Positions 1 to 8,123 of a DNA stretch of 64,000 bases are shown here, in pieces; the stretch's first letter is position 1; each line of letters starts with the position of its first letter. The translations under genes and the position numbers were made by a program. Source of the stretch: Methanomethylophilus sp963631655 (GTDB lineage Archaea > Thermoplasmatota > Thermoplasmata > Methanomassiliicoccales > Methanomethylophilaceae); contig CAVGRR010000002.1 of assembly GCA_963631655.1 (NCBI GenBank), positions 1 through 64,000 of the forward strand. Direction: 5' to 3'. The notes under the pieces are model-generated. The model was given only the letters and a program-made list of their open reading frames with translations, was not told where the DNA came from and did no database searches.

Positions 1-162
1 TATCGCCTAAAGCATAGATAATCTATTTCTTAAAAGTTATTATTCACCAGTTCCTAAAATCCGAAAAGATCGGGAAAACAGCATCCGAGAGGGTGCCGAA
101 GGTCATGAAAAACAAATGTCCCAGCACACCAAAATAGTGGATGCCGGGAAGTAAGAGGTTTT

Positions 163-180
163 CGGGGGAATAATCCCCCG
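163..180 (-). terminator. Hairpin after the membrane/nuclease-like gene
   Basis: A perfect 6-bp stem (CGGGGG / CCCCCG) with a 6-base loop lies 8 bases past the stop codon of the minus-strand gene at 188-2341. No long T run follows, so it may terminate transcription or only protect the 3' end. Nothing else recognisable is seen in bases 1-162. Confidence 0.55.
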
Positions 181-187
181 ATGGGGA

Positions 188-2341
188 TCAGCGCTTCTTG
201 GCCTTTCCGCTCTTGGATTTCTTCTTCTTGAGAGCACGGGTGTTCTCTTTGACAGCGTCGTAGATGACCTGTGCCTGTGCTGCACCGTCGGTGATGTCGG
301 CCGCCTTGAAGTGGAGAACGATCCAGGATTTGCTCTTGAGTTCCTCATCGTTACGGTTGTCTGGGACATCTCCGTCGACATAGACCGCGACCTTGTTCTT
401 GACGAAGGCGATGGGGATGTAGTGGGGTCCGTAGTCCTTCCTGCAGCGGAGACCTTTGTTCCAGCAGGCCCTTCTCAGGAATCCTGCGGGGGTGTCGGGC
501 TCGAGTCCGAGTTCGCTCAGGTCATATTCCTCCTCTTCGGGAGCGGCGACCTCGACGACGGGCTCTTCCTCGTTGGTGGCGACGACGATTCCGGTCAGAA
601 TGGACAGCTTGCGGTAGAGCTCGGGGTCGACGATGCTGAGGACGGCCATGATCTCGTAGTCATCCATCTCCTCTGCCCTCTCCTCGCCGACATTGGCGAC
701 TGCGGTGTTCCATCCCTGCTCGAGAAGGAGGTCGGTTGCGGTCTTGGGCTCTTCCTTAGGCTCTTCTGCGGCGGCTGCTACCACAACGGTTGCGGCTGCT
801 GCGGCGGCTGCAACTGCAGCGACCTCTTTGGCGGGCTCTTCCTTGACCTCTGCTGCGGGAGCAGGCTCTGCGGCCTTGGGCTCTTCCTTGACGGGTTCGG
901 CAACAGGTGCTTCCTCGACAGGCTCTGCAACGGGTTCAGGTTCGGCTGCTTTGTCTGCGATGACGATTCCGGTGATGGCGGACAGTTTGGTGTAGAGTTC
1001 AGGATCGGCGTCCTTTACAGTTGCCATAACTTCCTGGTCGTCCATCGCCTCGGCCTTGTCCTCTCCGACAGCGGCGACAGCGGTGTTCCATCCCTGCTCG
1101 AGAAGGAGGTCGGATTCGCTCTTGGGCTCTTCCTTAGGCTCTTCTGCGACAGGCTCAGGCTCGGCTGCCTTGTCTGCGATGACGATTCCGGTAAGAGCGG
1201 ACAGCTTGGCGTAGAGTTCGGGATCGGCGTCCTTTACAGTTGCCATGACTTCCTGGTCATCCATTGCCTCGGCCTTGTCCTCTCCGACAGCGGCGACGGC
1301 GGTGTTCCATCCCTGCTCAAGAAGGATGTCGGATTCGCTCTTGGGCTCTTCCTTAGGCTCCTCTTTGGGTTCTTCAGCGGCGGCTGCTGCAACAACGGTT
1401 GCGGCTGCTGCGGTGGCTGCGACTGCAGCTGCCTCTTTGGCAGGTTCGGCTGCCTTGGGCTCTTCCTTTGCAGGTTCTGCTTTGGGTGCTTCTGCGGCTG
1501 CTGCGGGAGCGGGTTCGGCTGCCTTGGGTTCCTCTTTGGCGGGCTCAGCGGCAGGTGCGGGCTTGGCTTCCTCTTTGGCAGGTTCTGCCTTTGCGGGTTC
1601 GGCTTTGGGTGCATCCTTGGTGGCTGCTGCGGCTGCAGGGGCGGCCTTGGGGGCAGGCTTTGCCTTCTCGGCAGGTTTGGCCTCTTCCTTTGCGGGTTCC
1701 GGCCTTGCAAGGGGTGCGTTGGCGGCGACAGGTGCGGAAGCGGGGGTCCTGACGATCTCTGCCTCGGCGACAGGTGCGGCCTCGACTGCCTCGGTCTCGA
1801 CCTTTGCAGCGGGGATGAACTGGGCTGCTCCGGAGAAGACGACGATGACGACTCCGACGAGAACGGAGATCATACCCTCGTAGGTTCCGAGCACATAGAG
1901 GTCGAAGACACAGTATGCGAGGATAAGAGAAGCGATGGAGATGCTGAAGACCCTTTTCTGGACACCGAGGACGACAAGTGCCGCGGCGATGAGAAGGAAG
2001 CTGATGAGGTAGCTGACCTCAACGGCCTGTGCAGTGAGGTTTGTGACGTCTTTGAGTGCGGTGATGACGATCACGATGCCGGCGACGATCTGCATCGCAC
2101 CAAGGACAGGAGCTGCGCTGTATTTGCACTCTGTACCTGCTACGATGGCGAAAAGACCGCCGATGGCAAGAATTCCGCCCGCAATCAATGCCAGCAGTTC
2201 GAAAGTATCATTGTTGATGAAAACAGCCAATGCGTTATCGCCGAGACTGATGTTGTCGTTCACGGCAAGAACGATGGCAACGAAGTAAATTAGGCCGGCG
2301 AGTATGGACAACGAACCGGCACATTTTGCCCAACCATTCAT
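188..2341 (-). CDS. Multispanning membrane protein with three internal repeats and a C-terminal Vsr/DUF559-like fold
   Basis: A 717-residue protein of unknown function. Residues 1-185 contain about five or six hydrophobic helices. A long low-complexity tail rich in Ala, Glu, Lys and Pro (about 200-600) follows, interrupted by three copies of a roughly 60-residue helical module (near 328-388, 401-461 and 533-592), each with the core LLEQGWNTAVA and a DPELY motif. The first two copies are almost identical, so the duplication is recent. The last 100 residues (RRACWNKGLRCRKDYG, then a strand ending VAVYVDGD) resemble the core of very-short-patch or DUF559 nucleases. The position matching the usual catalytic Asp of Vsr appears to be Pro, so activity is doubtful. 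The C-terminus is very basic. The ATG at 2341 was chosen because a TATA box sits 25 bases upstream. The domain assignment is my inference from pattern similarity. Confidence 0.8.
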   Translation of the reverse strand: MNGWAKCAGSLSILAGLIYFVAIVLAVNDNISLGDNALAVFINNDTFELLALIAGGILAIGGLFAIVAGTECKYSAAPVLGAMQIVAGIVIVITALKDVTNLTAQAVEVSYLISFLLIAAALVVLGVQKRVFSISIASLILAYCVFDLYVLGTYEGMISVLVGVVIVVFSGAAQFIPAAKVETEAVEAAPVAEAEIVRTPASAPVAANAPLARPEPAKEEAKPAEKAKPAPKAAPAAAAATKDAPKAEPAKAEPAKEEAKPAPAAEPAKEEPKAAEPAPAAAAEAPKAEPAKEEPKAAEPAKEAAAVAATAAAATVVAAAAAEEPKEEPKEEPKSESDILLEQGWNTAVAAVGEDKAEAMDDQEVMATVKDADPELYAKLSALTGIVIADKAAEPEPVAEEPKEEPKSESDLLLEQGWNTAVAAVGEDKAEAMDDQEVMATVKDADPELYTKLSAITGIVIADKAAEPEPVAEPVEEAPVAEPVKEEPKAAEPAPAAEVKEEPAKEVAAVAAAAAAATVVVAAAAEEPKEEPKTATDLLLEQGWNTAVANVGEERAEEMDDYEIMAVLSIVDPELYRKLSILTGIVVATNEEEPVVEVAAPEEEEYDLSELGLEPDTPAGFLRRACWNKGLRCRKDYGPHYIPIAFVKNKVAVYVDGDVPDNRNDEELKSKSWIVLHFKAADITDGAAQAQVIYDAVKENTRALKKKKSKSGKAKKR

Positions 2342-2662
2342 GCCCTTTGTATTACAATCCCAGTATAATAGTTTGTGCCACGACGGCCTCGGCAAATATC
2401 GAGAAACGAACGTCTGGCACATTAACACAACATTCTCCCCGAAGTGTGCAAAATACGTTGTCTGGGTCTATTGCAGAAAACCGCTCGGGTCGGACCCTTC
2501 ATCCGACCCCCGTTCCCACCGTTTCCAGCTTTTCTCTTCAAACAATTATAATATAGGACTACCGATTTAGTGCAATATTCACGCACATAATATGATGCGT
2601 TCAATGTCACGGAGCACTGCTCCATTCACGCCACGACAGGCAATCAAAGGAGATCAAAACCT
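2342..2662. other. Divergent intergenic region with palindromes
   Basis: This 321-base stretch holds no gene. It contains the minus-strand TATA box at 2361-2370, one CTGGCACA octamer at 2414, a 7-bp inverted repeat (GGGTCGG 2487-2493 with CCGACCC 2503-2509), a plus-strand TATA-like element (ATTATAATATA, about 2545-2555) and a short palindrome GGAGCACTGCTCC at 2611-2623. The leader of the downstream RNase gene would be about 80 bases, with a Shine-Dalgarno AAAGGAGA close to its ATG. Confidence 0.6.
2361..2370 (-). promoter_or_regulatory. TATA box for the membrane protein gene
   Basis: TATTATACTG on the minus strand is centred about 25 bases before the ATG at 2341. This spacing puts the transcript start on the start codon, so the mRNA is probably leaderless. 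Confidence 0.6.
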
Positions 2663-3901
2663 ATGAAAATGAAATTCAACTTCCTCGGCGGGGCCGACAT
2701 CGTCGGACGTATGGCCATGACCATGGAAGGCGACGGCAAGACCATGCTCGTTGAATACGGGATCAGCCCGACGAAACCTCCGGAGTACCCCCTCCCGGTC
2801 CCCGGAAAGATCGATCACGCATTCCTCACCCACAGCCACCTCGACCACTGCGGTATGATCCCCGCAGTGTGCGGAAAGCAGAACTGCGAACTGTTCACGA
2901 CCCCCCTGACCGCAGAGATCGCCGAACTCATGATGTACGACAGCCTCAAGATCGCAAAGGCCGAGGGATACCCCCAGCCCTACACCCAGAGGGACATCGA
3001 GACCACCATGAAACACGTGGTCCCCCTCACCTTCGACGACACCATCGAACTCGGCAACATCGACGTCACCTTCCGCGCGGCAGGCCACGTCCCCGGTGCC
3101 ACCATGTTCGAGTTCCAGGGCGACAACAGCACCATCTACTCCGGAGACATCCACACCGAAGACCAGAAACTGGTGCTCGGAGCAAGACCCAGGGACTGTA
3201 AGAACCTCTTCATCGAGGGTACCTACGGAGGCAGGAACCACCCCCCGAAGGAGGAGACCATCAACGCGTTCATCGCCAAGATCGACGAGGTCATCGACCG
3301 CGGAGGAAGGGTCATCATCCCCTGTTTCGCAGTCGGAAGGACCCAGGAGATCATGCTCCTGCTGAAGAACCTGGGCTACGAGATGTGGGTCGACGGAATG
3401 GGAAGGAGCGTCACCAACCTCTTCCTCGAGTACCCCGAGTACATCAGGAACGCCAAATCCCTCAAAGCAGCCAAGAGGACCTTCAACGAGGTCCGCAACA
3501 GCTCGATGAGGAAGAAGGCCGTCCAGGGCCAGATCATCGTCACCACCGGAGGTATGCTCGACGGAGGACCTGTCCTCACCTACCTCAGGACCCTCAAGGA
3601 CGACCCCAAGAACGCCATCCTCCTCGTCGGATACCAGGCCGACGACACCAACGGAAGGATGCTCATGGAGAAAGGCTGCATCGACCTTGACGGAGAGATC
3701 GTCAACGTCGCCTGCGAAGTGCAGAAGTTCGACTTCTCCGCCCACGCCGGACATGACCAGATCGTCGAGTTCATCAAGGCCTGCGACCCCGAGAACGTCA
3801 TCATCATGCACTCCGAGACCAGGGAGCTCTTCCTCCCCGACCTGGAGGATTACAACGTGATCCTTCCGCAGGTCAATGTCCCGTTCGAGCTGGACATATG
3901 A
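2663..3901 (+). CDS. Beta-CASP metallo-beta-lactamase ribonuclease
   Basis: A 412-residue beta-CASP family RNA nuclease of the archaeal aCPSF2/RNase J type, expected to act in mRNA 3' processing or exonucleolytic decay in the cytoplasm. The metallo-beta-lactamase metal motif HSHLDHCG is near residue 58, and GDIHTEDQ lies further on. The RNA-specificity region follows with FAVGRTQEIM, then HAGH and a late IIMHSE histidine that completes the metal site. There is no N-terminal KH extension, so it is not the long aCPSF1 type. An AAAGGAGA ribosome site precedes the ATG. The stop overlaps the nadC start by four bases (ATGA), so the two are co-transcribed. The exact subfamily (aCPSF2 or aRNase J) is not settled by eye. 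Confidence 0.9.
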   Translation: MKMKFNFLGGADIVGRMAMTMEGDGKTMLVEYGISPTKPPEYPLPVPGKIDHAFLTHSHLDHCGMIPAVCGKQNCELFTTPLTAEIAELMMYDSLKIAKAEGYPQPYTQRDIETTMKHVVPLTFDDTIELGNIDVTFRAAGHVPGATMFEFQGDNSTIYSGDIHTEDQKLVLGARPRDCKNLFIEGTYGGRNHPPKEETINAFIAKIDEVIDRGGRVIIPCFAVGRTQEIMLLLKNLGYEMWVDGMGRSVTNLFLEYPEYIRNAKSLKAAKRTFNEVRNSSMRKKAVQGQIIVTTGGMLDGGPVLTYLRTLKDDPKNAILLVGYQADDTNGRMLMEKGCIDLDGEIVNVACEVQKFDFSAHAGHDQIVEFIKACDPENVIIMHSETRELFLPDLEDYNVILPQVNVPFELDI

Positions 3902-4716
3902 GAACCCCGGACATACGCCCGTTCCTGGAGGAGGATGTGGGTCCCGGCGACATAACGTCGGACATCTTCCTCCCGGACATGGACGGCAAAGCGGTGATCA
4001 CGGTCGAACAGGATGCTGTCGTAGCAGGCCTGGATGAGGCTATCACCGTTTTTTCCATACTCAACGCCAAAGCGACACCGCTTGTCAATGACGGCGATTT
4101 TGTCTCTGCTGGCACTGTTGTCCTCAGGATCGAAGGGCCGCTCAGGTCCCTCATGACCTGCGAACGTACTGCATTGAACTTCCTGATGAGGATGAGCGGG
4201 ATCGCCACCCTCACCCACAGTATATACACGAAGGTCCACGTGTTGGATCCGAACCTCCGCATCGCCGCCACCCGCAAGACCACGCCCGGTTTCAGATATT
4301 TCGAGAAGAAGGCGGTCGCCCTCGGCGGAGGATGGCCCCACAGATTCGGCCTCTACGACATGGTCATGGTCAAGGACAATCACATCGCCGCGGTCGGCGG
4401 ATTGGACGGGATCGTGAAGCGTATGAAGGATGTGCCAGAAGGCATAAAAATAGAGATCGAGGTGCTCGATTATGATGAAGGTATCGCAGCCGCGAAGGCC
4501 GGTGCCGACATCATCATGGCCGACCATTTCAAGCCCGCCGCCGCCAAAGAACTCAAGGAGGCAGTCAAGGCCATCGACCCAGAGATCCTTCTGGAGGTCT
4601 CCGGCAACATAACCTCCGAGAACGTGGCCGATTACGCAGGCTGCGCGGATATAGTCTCACTCGGCGAACTAACGCATTCTCCGAAAGCCGTCCATTTCTC
4701 GATGGATATCGACTAA
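3898..4716 (+). CDS. nadC: Nicotinate-nucleotide pyrophosphorylase (carboxylating)
   Basis: Quinolinate phosphoribosyltransferase of 272 residues, which converts quinolinate and PRPP to nicotinate mononucleotide, CO2 and pyrophosphate in NAD synthesis. Visible signatures are the N-terminal EEDVGPGDITSD, the active-site stretch ARKTTPGFR, and GLYDMVMVKDNHI, which carries the conserved Lys and His. The late ISLGELTH-like element reads IVSLGELTHSPKAVHFSMDI and is typical of the C-terminus. Length is normal for the family. The start overlaps the upstream RNase stop by four bases. No nadA or nadB lies nearby. Confidence 0.95.
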   Translation: MRTPDIRPFLEEDVGPGDITSDIFLPDMDGKAVITVEQDAVVAGLDEAITVFSILNAKATPLVNDGDFVSAGTVVLRIEGPLRSLMTCERTALNFLMRMSGIATLTHSIYTKVHVLDPNLRIAATRKTTPGFRYFEKKAVALGGGWPHRFGLYDMVMVKDNHIAAVGGLDGIVKRMKDVPEGIKIEIEVLDYDEGIAAAKAGADIIMADHFKPAAAKELKEAVKAIDPEILLEVSGNITSENVADYAGCADIVSLGELTHSPKAVHFSMDID

Positions 4717-4740
4717 TACGACCGAGCCCATTTCTTCTGC

Positions 4741-4968
4741 ATGGTATTGGATTTCAGCCAGTACAAATGCGAATTCTGCGGTGCGACCTGCACTCAGGTA
4801 CTGTTCGCCGCCTTCCTCTGTGACAAGAAGGAATGCGTCGACAAGGCCAGGGATGCCAGGGGAGGACCCGGCGGACACATGGCCAGAAAGGCCGCGGGAA
4901 AATCCATTCTTCCTGAAGACATCATCAGCGAAGAGAGCATTGTGAACTCGGATCCGGACAAACACTGA
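4741..4968 (+). CDS. Small zinc-binding protein
   Basis: A 75-residue protein, not assigned to a family. It has a treble-clef-like cysteine pattern, CEFCGATC near residues 10-15 and LCDKKEC near 27-33, so one zinc is likely. A Gly-rich basic stretch follows (RGGPGGHMARKAAGK) and the tail is acidic. It sits 24 bases after nadC on the same strand and is followed by a strong terminator hairpin, so it is probably the last gene of the RNase-nadC unit. The role is unknown. Confidence 0.75.
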   Translation: MVLDFSQYKCEFCGATCTQVLFAAFLCDKKECVDKARDARGGPGGHMARKAAGKSILPEDIISEESIVNSDPDKH

Positions 4969-4988
4969 TCCAGCCAAACTTCAAAAGA

Positions 4989-5017
4989 CCGGCACCGTGC
5001 GGAAAACACGATGCCGG
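4989..5017. terminator. Bidirectional terminator between convergent genes
   Basis: CCGGCA pairs with TGCCGG and an inner CGTG pairs with CACG around an 8-base loop. T-rich sequence (TTTCTGTTTTACTGTTT) follows on the plus strand. It ends the nadC unit and may also serve purH from the other side. Confidence 0.7.
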
Positions 5018-5047
5018 GGTTTCTGTTTTACTGTTTCTGGGACTGTT

Positions 5048-6607
5048 TCATCCGTGCCTGAAGACACGGCAGCCGGTGTAAACCATCGCGATGTTGTGCT
5101 CGTTGGCGGCATCGATGGACTCCTGGTCCCTGATGCTTCCTCCGGGCTGGATGATGGCGGTGATTCCTGCCTTGGCGGCGGTGTCGACGGCATCCCTGAA
5201 GGGGAAGAACGCATCGGACGCCATTACGCATCCCTCGGTGGGTTCCTTTGCCTTGAAGGAGGCGATGGTGGCCGAATCGACACGGCTCATCTGACCGGCA
5301 CCGATTCCCACTGCATGCTCTCCGCGGACGTATACGACGGCGTTGGAGGTCACGTGTTTCGCAAGTTTCCATGCAAAGAGAAGCGAGTGCACCTCATCGG
5401 GGGTCGGAGCGCGCTTGGTGACGACCTTGAGGTTGTTGGGGTCGACGAGGACATCCTCATCGGTCTGCACGAGCAGTCCGCCCTGCACCTTCTTGGTCTT
5501 CATCTCACGGACGCGGTATTCGGGTCCGATGGGCTGGTTGGTCCTGAGGAGACGGATGTTCTTCTTGAGTTCGAGGACCTCCAGTGCACCGAGATCGAAA
5601 TCGGGTGCGATGACGGCCTCGACGAAGTACTCGTGGATCATCTTGGCGGTCTCGACATCACACTTGCGGTTGAGTGCAATGACGCATCCGAACGCGGAAA
5701 GCGGGTCGACATCGTAGGCGGTGCGGAACGCCTTCGAGATGGTGTCGTCGCTGGCAAGTCCGCAGGGGTTGGTGTGCTTCATGACGACCGCGGTAGGCCT
5801 CTCGAAATCCATGACGATGTCGAGCGCCTTGTCGAGATCGAGGATGTTGTTGTATGAAAGTTCCTTTCCGTGGAGGATCTCCGCCTTGGCGACGGTGACT
5901 CCGGCGGTGAAGGGGTTCTTGTAAAAGGCAGCCTTCTGATTGGGGTTCTCTCCGTACCTGAGGTCGCATACCTTCTCGACAGGCTGGGGCCAGGACTCGG
6001 GGAAGAGCTCCTTGGAGAACAGAGGCTGGAGCTGGCTTGCGATCATGGCATCGTAGTTGGCGGTGACGATAAATGCGTCCGCCATCAGCTTGCCGAGGAT
6101 CTTCTCGTCGAGGTCTCCGTCGTTGGCGATCATGTTGCCGATGACCATTCCGTACTGACGGGGTTCGGTGACCACTGCCACGGACTTATAGTTCTTGGCG
6201 GCGGCACGGATCATGCTGGGTCCGCCGATGTCGATGTTCTCAATGATTTCGTCGAGGGTTACGCCCTGTTTGAGGACGGTCTGTTTGAACGGGTAAAGGT
6301 TGACGACCACCATATCGACGGGGGTGATGCCCATGGATTCGATGGCCTTCATATGCTCTGGCACATCTCTCCTGGCGAGGATTCCGGCGTGGATGTTCGG
6401 GTGAAGGGTCTTCACGCGGCCGTCCAGCATCTCGGGGAATCCCGTGACCTCGGCGACCTCTTTGACCGGGATCTCATTCTCGTTCAGAAGTTTGTAGGTG
6501 CCCCCGGTCGAGATGATCTCGACGCCCATTTCCTGGAGCTGTTTTGCAAAATCGACGACGCCGGTCTTGTCTGATACACTAATGATTGCTCTCTTGATTC
6601 TTACCAG
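5048..6607 (-). CDS. purH: Bifunctional AICAR transformylase / IMP cyclohydrolase
   Basis: Performs the last two steps of IMP synthesis. The IMP cyclohydrolase domain (about residues 1-180; ISTGGTYKLL, SGRVKTLHP-like DGRVKTLHPNIHAG) precedes the AICAR transformylase domain (GENPNQKAAF, MKHTNPCGLASDD, then TDAFFPF-like SDAFFPF and QPGGSIRD). The first ATG (at 6529) would remove the conserved N-terminus KRAIISVSDKTGVVDFAKQL, which is encoded in frame just upstream. No ATG, GTG or TTG occurs between an in-frame TGA and that ATG. I placed the start at CTG 6607, seven bases after a GGGGG ribosome-site candidate (6615-6619); this gives 519 residues, normal for PurH. A formate-dependent PurP (24900-25973) duplicates the transformylase step. 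Confidence 0.93.
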   Translation of the reverse strand: MVRIKRAIISVSDKTGVVDFAKQLQEMGVEIISTGGTYKLLNENEIPVKEVAEVTGFPEMLDGRVKTLHPNIHAGILARRDVPEHMKAIESMGITPVDMVVVNLYPFKQTVLKQGVTLDEIIENIDIGGPSMIRAAAKNYKSVAVVTEPRQYGMVIGNMIANDGDLDEKILGKLMADAFIVTANYDAMIASQLQPLFSKELFPESWPQPVEKVCDLRYGENPNQKAAFYKNPFTAGVTVAKAEILHGKELSYNNILDLDKALDIVMDFERPTAVVMKHTNPCGLASDDTISKAFRTAYDVDPLSAFGCVIALNRKCDVETAKMIHEYFVEAVIAPDFDLGALEVLELKKNIRLLRTNQPIGPEYRVREMKTKKVQGGLLVQTDEDVLVDPNNLKVVTKRAPTPDEVHSLLFAWKLAKHVTSNAVVYVRGEHAVGIGAGQMSRVDSATIASFKAKEPTEGCVMASDAFFPFRDAVDTAAKAGITAIIQPGGSIRDQESIDAANEHNIAMVYTGCRVFRHG

Positions 6608-6682
6608 TATGACGCCCCCTTGGTCGGGTCAGTACAACGTACCTGTTTTTCTTATCACGAAATCATACATAAACTTATCAAA

Positions 6683-6735
6683 ACGAAATTCGTATTTTGC
6701 CTTCGAATAATAATTATTTTTTTACGAATTTCGAA
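6683..6735. promoter_or_regulatory. Palindromic sites in the purH / methyltransferase divergent promoter
   Basis: ACGAAATTCGT (6683-6693) is a perfect 11-base palindrome with a central A. A second related site, ACGAATTTCGA, lies at 6724-6734, and TTCGAA occurs again at 6712-6717. The sites lie between the minus-strand purH promoter (a TATA-like element near 6670) and the AT-rich plus-strand promoter region (about 6715-6730). They look like operators for a dimeric regulator, but no regulator gene is adjacent. Confidence 0.45.
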
Positions 6736-6766
6736 TTCTGACTCTGTTTTCAAATATCCGTATTCA

Positions 6767-7372
6767 ATGTCCCAGACAATGAAAAAGAAAGACCTCGAGA
6801 TCGCGCTCGAGAAGGTGGAGCCCTTCAGGGACCCTGTCGCCCGCCTCGAGCAGTATCCCACCCCCGCCGTGATCGCTGCGGACATCGTCTACGACGCATA
6901 TTGTTCGGGCGACATCGAGGGGATGAAGGTCATGGACCTCGGATGCGGAACCGGGATCTTCTCCATCGCCGCCGCCCTCATGGGGGCGGGAATGGTGGTC
7001 GGATACGACGTTTCGGAAAGTGCATTGAATATCGCAAGAGAGAACATCGACAGATTCGGACTCGACATCGCACTGAAGCTGTCCGATGTCAGAGCGGTCT
7101 CCGAAGGCGCGGACACAGTGCTGATGAATCCCCCGTTCGGAAGTCAGAACCGCAACGCGGACAGACCGTTCCTGGATAAAGCCATGGAATCCGCGGAGGT
7201 TGTGTATTCCATCCACATGGCGAACACCTTGGACTTCATCAGAGAGTACGCCGAGGAAAAAGGCCGTACGCTCGAGCGCTATAGAATTTATAAGTACCAA
7301 ATCCCGCATACTTTCTCATTCCATACCAAAACGAAACAGACCGTGGAAATTGCCGCGGTGGTTATCAGATAA
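6767..7372 (+). CDS. METTL5-like RNA N6-adenine methyltransferase
   Basis: SAM-dependent methyltransferase of about 201 residues. The SAM motif VMDLGCGTGIFSIAAA lies near residues 55-70 and the catalytic NPPFGSQNR near 123, a combination typical of METTL5-type rRNA m6A enzymes and their archaeal homologues. The preceding QYPTPAVIAADIV is also characteristic. The start could be ATG 6767 (MSQTMKKKD) or ATG 6779. The first is part of an ATGTCCCAG dispersed motif. It is followed after 11 bases by Csl4, so it belongs to an RNA-metabolism unit ending at 8746. The rRNA target is inferred from the family, not seen. Confidence 0.88.
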   Translation: MSQTMKKKDLEIALEKVEPFRDPVARLEQYPTPAVIAADIVYDAYCSGDIEGMKVMDLGCGTGIFSIAAALMGAGMVVGYDVSESALNIARENIDRFGLDIALKLSDVRAVSEGADTVLMNPPFGSQNRNADRPFLDKAMESAEVVYSIHMANTLDFIREYAEEKGRTLERYRIYKYQIPHTFSFHTKTKQTVEIAAVVIR

Positions 7373-7383
7373 GGAGACAACAC

Positions 7384-7944
7384 ATGACTGGAAAACAAGT
7401 TCTGCCCGGAGATGAAATTGCAGTGGAGGAGGAATATGTGGCCTCCGAGGGCACCTATGTCAGAGACGGAAAAATCTACGCCGCACAGGTCGGAACCCTG
7501 GTGCTCGATGACAACGAATGTGTTGCCAAGGTCGTTTCGTTCAACCCCCCGAACATCCTTCAGATCGGGGACATCGTCTACCTGAACATCGACGACACCC
7601 GCAAGACCATGGCCACCGCCACCGCCCTTGTGAAAGAGGGGAGCGAGAGGGACATCGCGAGCAGCACCGTCGCCACCATCCACGTCTCCAAGATCTCACC
7701 AGACTACACTGACAATGTGGCCAACGAACTACGCAAAGGAGACCTCGTCCGCGGAAAGGTCATCAGCGTCAAACCCTCCCTTCAGCTCACCACCAAAGAG
7801 CCCCACCTCGGAGTCGTCCGCTCCCAGTGCGGCATCTGCAAGACCGAACTCGTCAGAAAGGGAAAGAACAACGTGTTCTGCCCCAAGTGCAAACGTTCCC
7901 AGACCAGGAAGCTTGCCGACGACTACGGGGATGTCGAAATATGA
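7384..7944 (+). CDS. csl4: Exosome subunit Csl4
   Basis: RNA-binding cap subunit of the archaeal exosome, 186 residues. The N-terminal beta domain (VLPGDEIAVEEEYVASEGTY) is followed by an S1 domain (about 65-145, GDIVYLNIDDTRK to GDLVRGKVISVKPSLQLTT). A C-terminal zinc ribbon is formed by CGICKTEL and CPKCKRSQTRKLADDYG. Csl4 directs the Rrp41/Rrp42 core to substrates. The ribosome site AAGGAGA precedes the ATG. The stop overlaps the next miniprotein start by four bases. In related archaea Csl4 often neighbours RNA-polymerase subunit genes; here it is followed by a coiled-coil protein instead. Confidence 0.95.
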   Translation: MTGKQVLPGDEIAVEEEYVASEGTYVRDGKIYAAQVGTLVLDDNECVAKVVSFNPPNILQIGDIVYLNIDDTRKTMATATALVKEGSERDIASSTVATIHVSKISPDYTDNVANELRKGDLVRGKVISVKPSLQLTTKEPHLGVVRSQCGICKTELVRKGKNNVFCPKCKRSQTRKLADDYGDVEI

Positions 7945-8123
7945 GCGGCAGATCCGAAAAGACCCAGATCGAGGAATTGAAGACCGAGATCTCCAAGCTG
8001 AGGTCCGAGGTCGATTCCCTTCACGAGTTCGTGAAGACCCTCTACGCCATGCTCGACGAGGGCGACGAGTACGAAGGTTCCGGACTCATGCCCGCCATCG
8101 ATTTCGGAGGCGTAAACAATTGA
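7941..8123 (+). CDS. 60-residue coiled-coil miniprotein
   Basis: A short protein of unknown family with a heptad-like amphipathic helix (IEELKTEISKLRSEVDSLHEFVKTLYAMLDE) over residues 8-40, likely a coiled coil, and an uncharged tail. Its ATG overlaps the Csl4 stop (ATGA) and its own stop overlaps the TTG start of the ThiI-like gene (TTGA). This tight packing on both sides supports it as real coding sequence. It could serve as a dimerisation or adaptor partner for either neighbour; that is inference only. Confidence 0.8.
   Translation: MSGRSEKTQIEELKTEISKLRSEVDSLHEFVKTLYAMLDEGDEYEGSGLMPAIDFGGVNN

Noticed and set aside
103..381. Possible 92-residue minus-strand protein overlapping the 3' end of the first gene
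   Set aside because: Overlaps the C-terminal nuclease-like domain in another frame with Arg/Ser/Pro-rich composition; no start signal.
311..2293. Very long plus-strand open frame of 660 codons opposite the first gene
   Set aside because: It is rich in Gly, Cys, Leu and Phe, the expected antisense of an Ala/Glu/Lys/Pro-rich coding sequence. The opposite strand has membrane helices, a clear domain and a leaderless TATA box.
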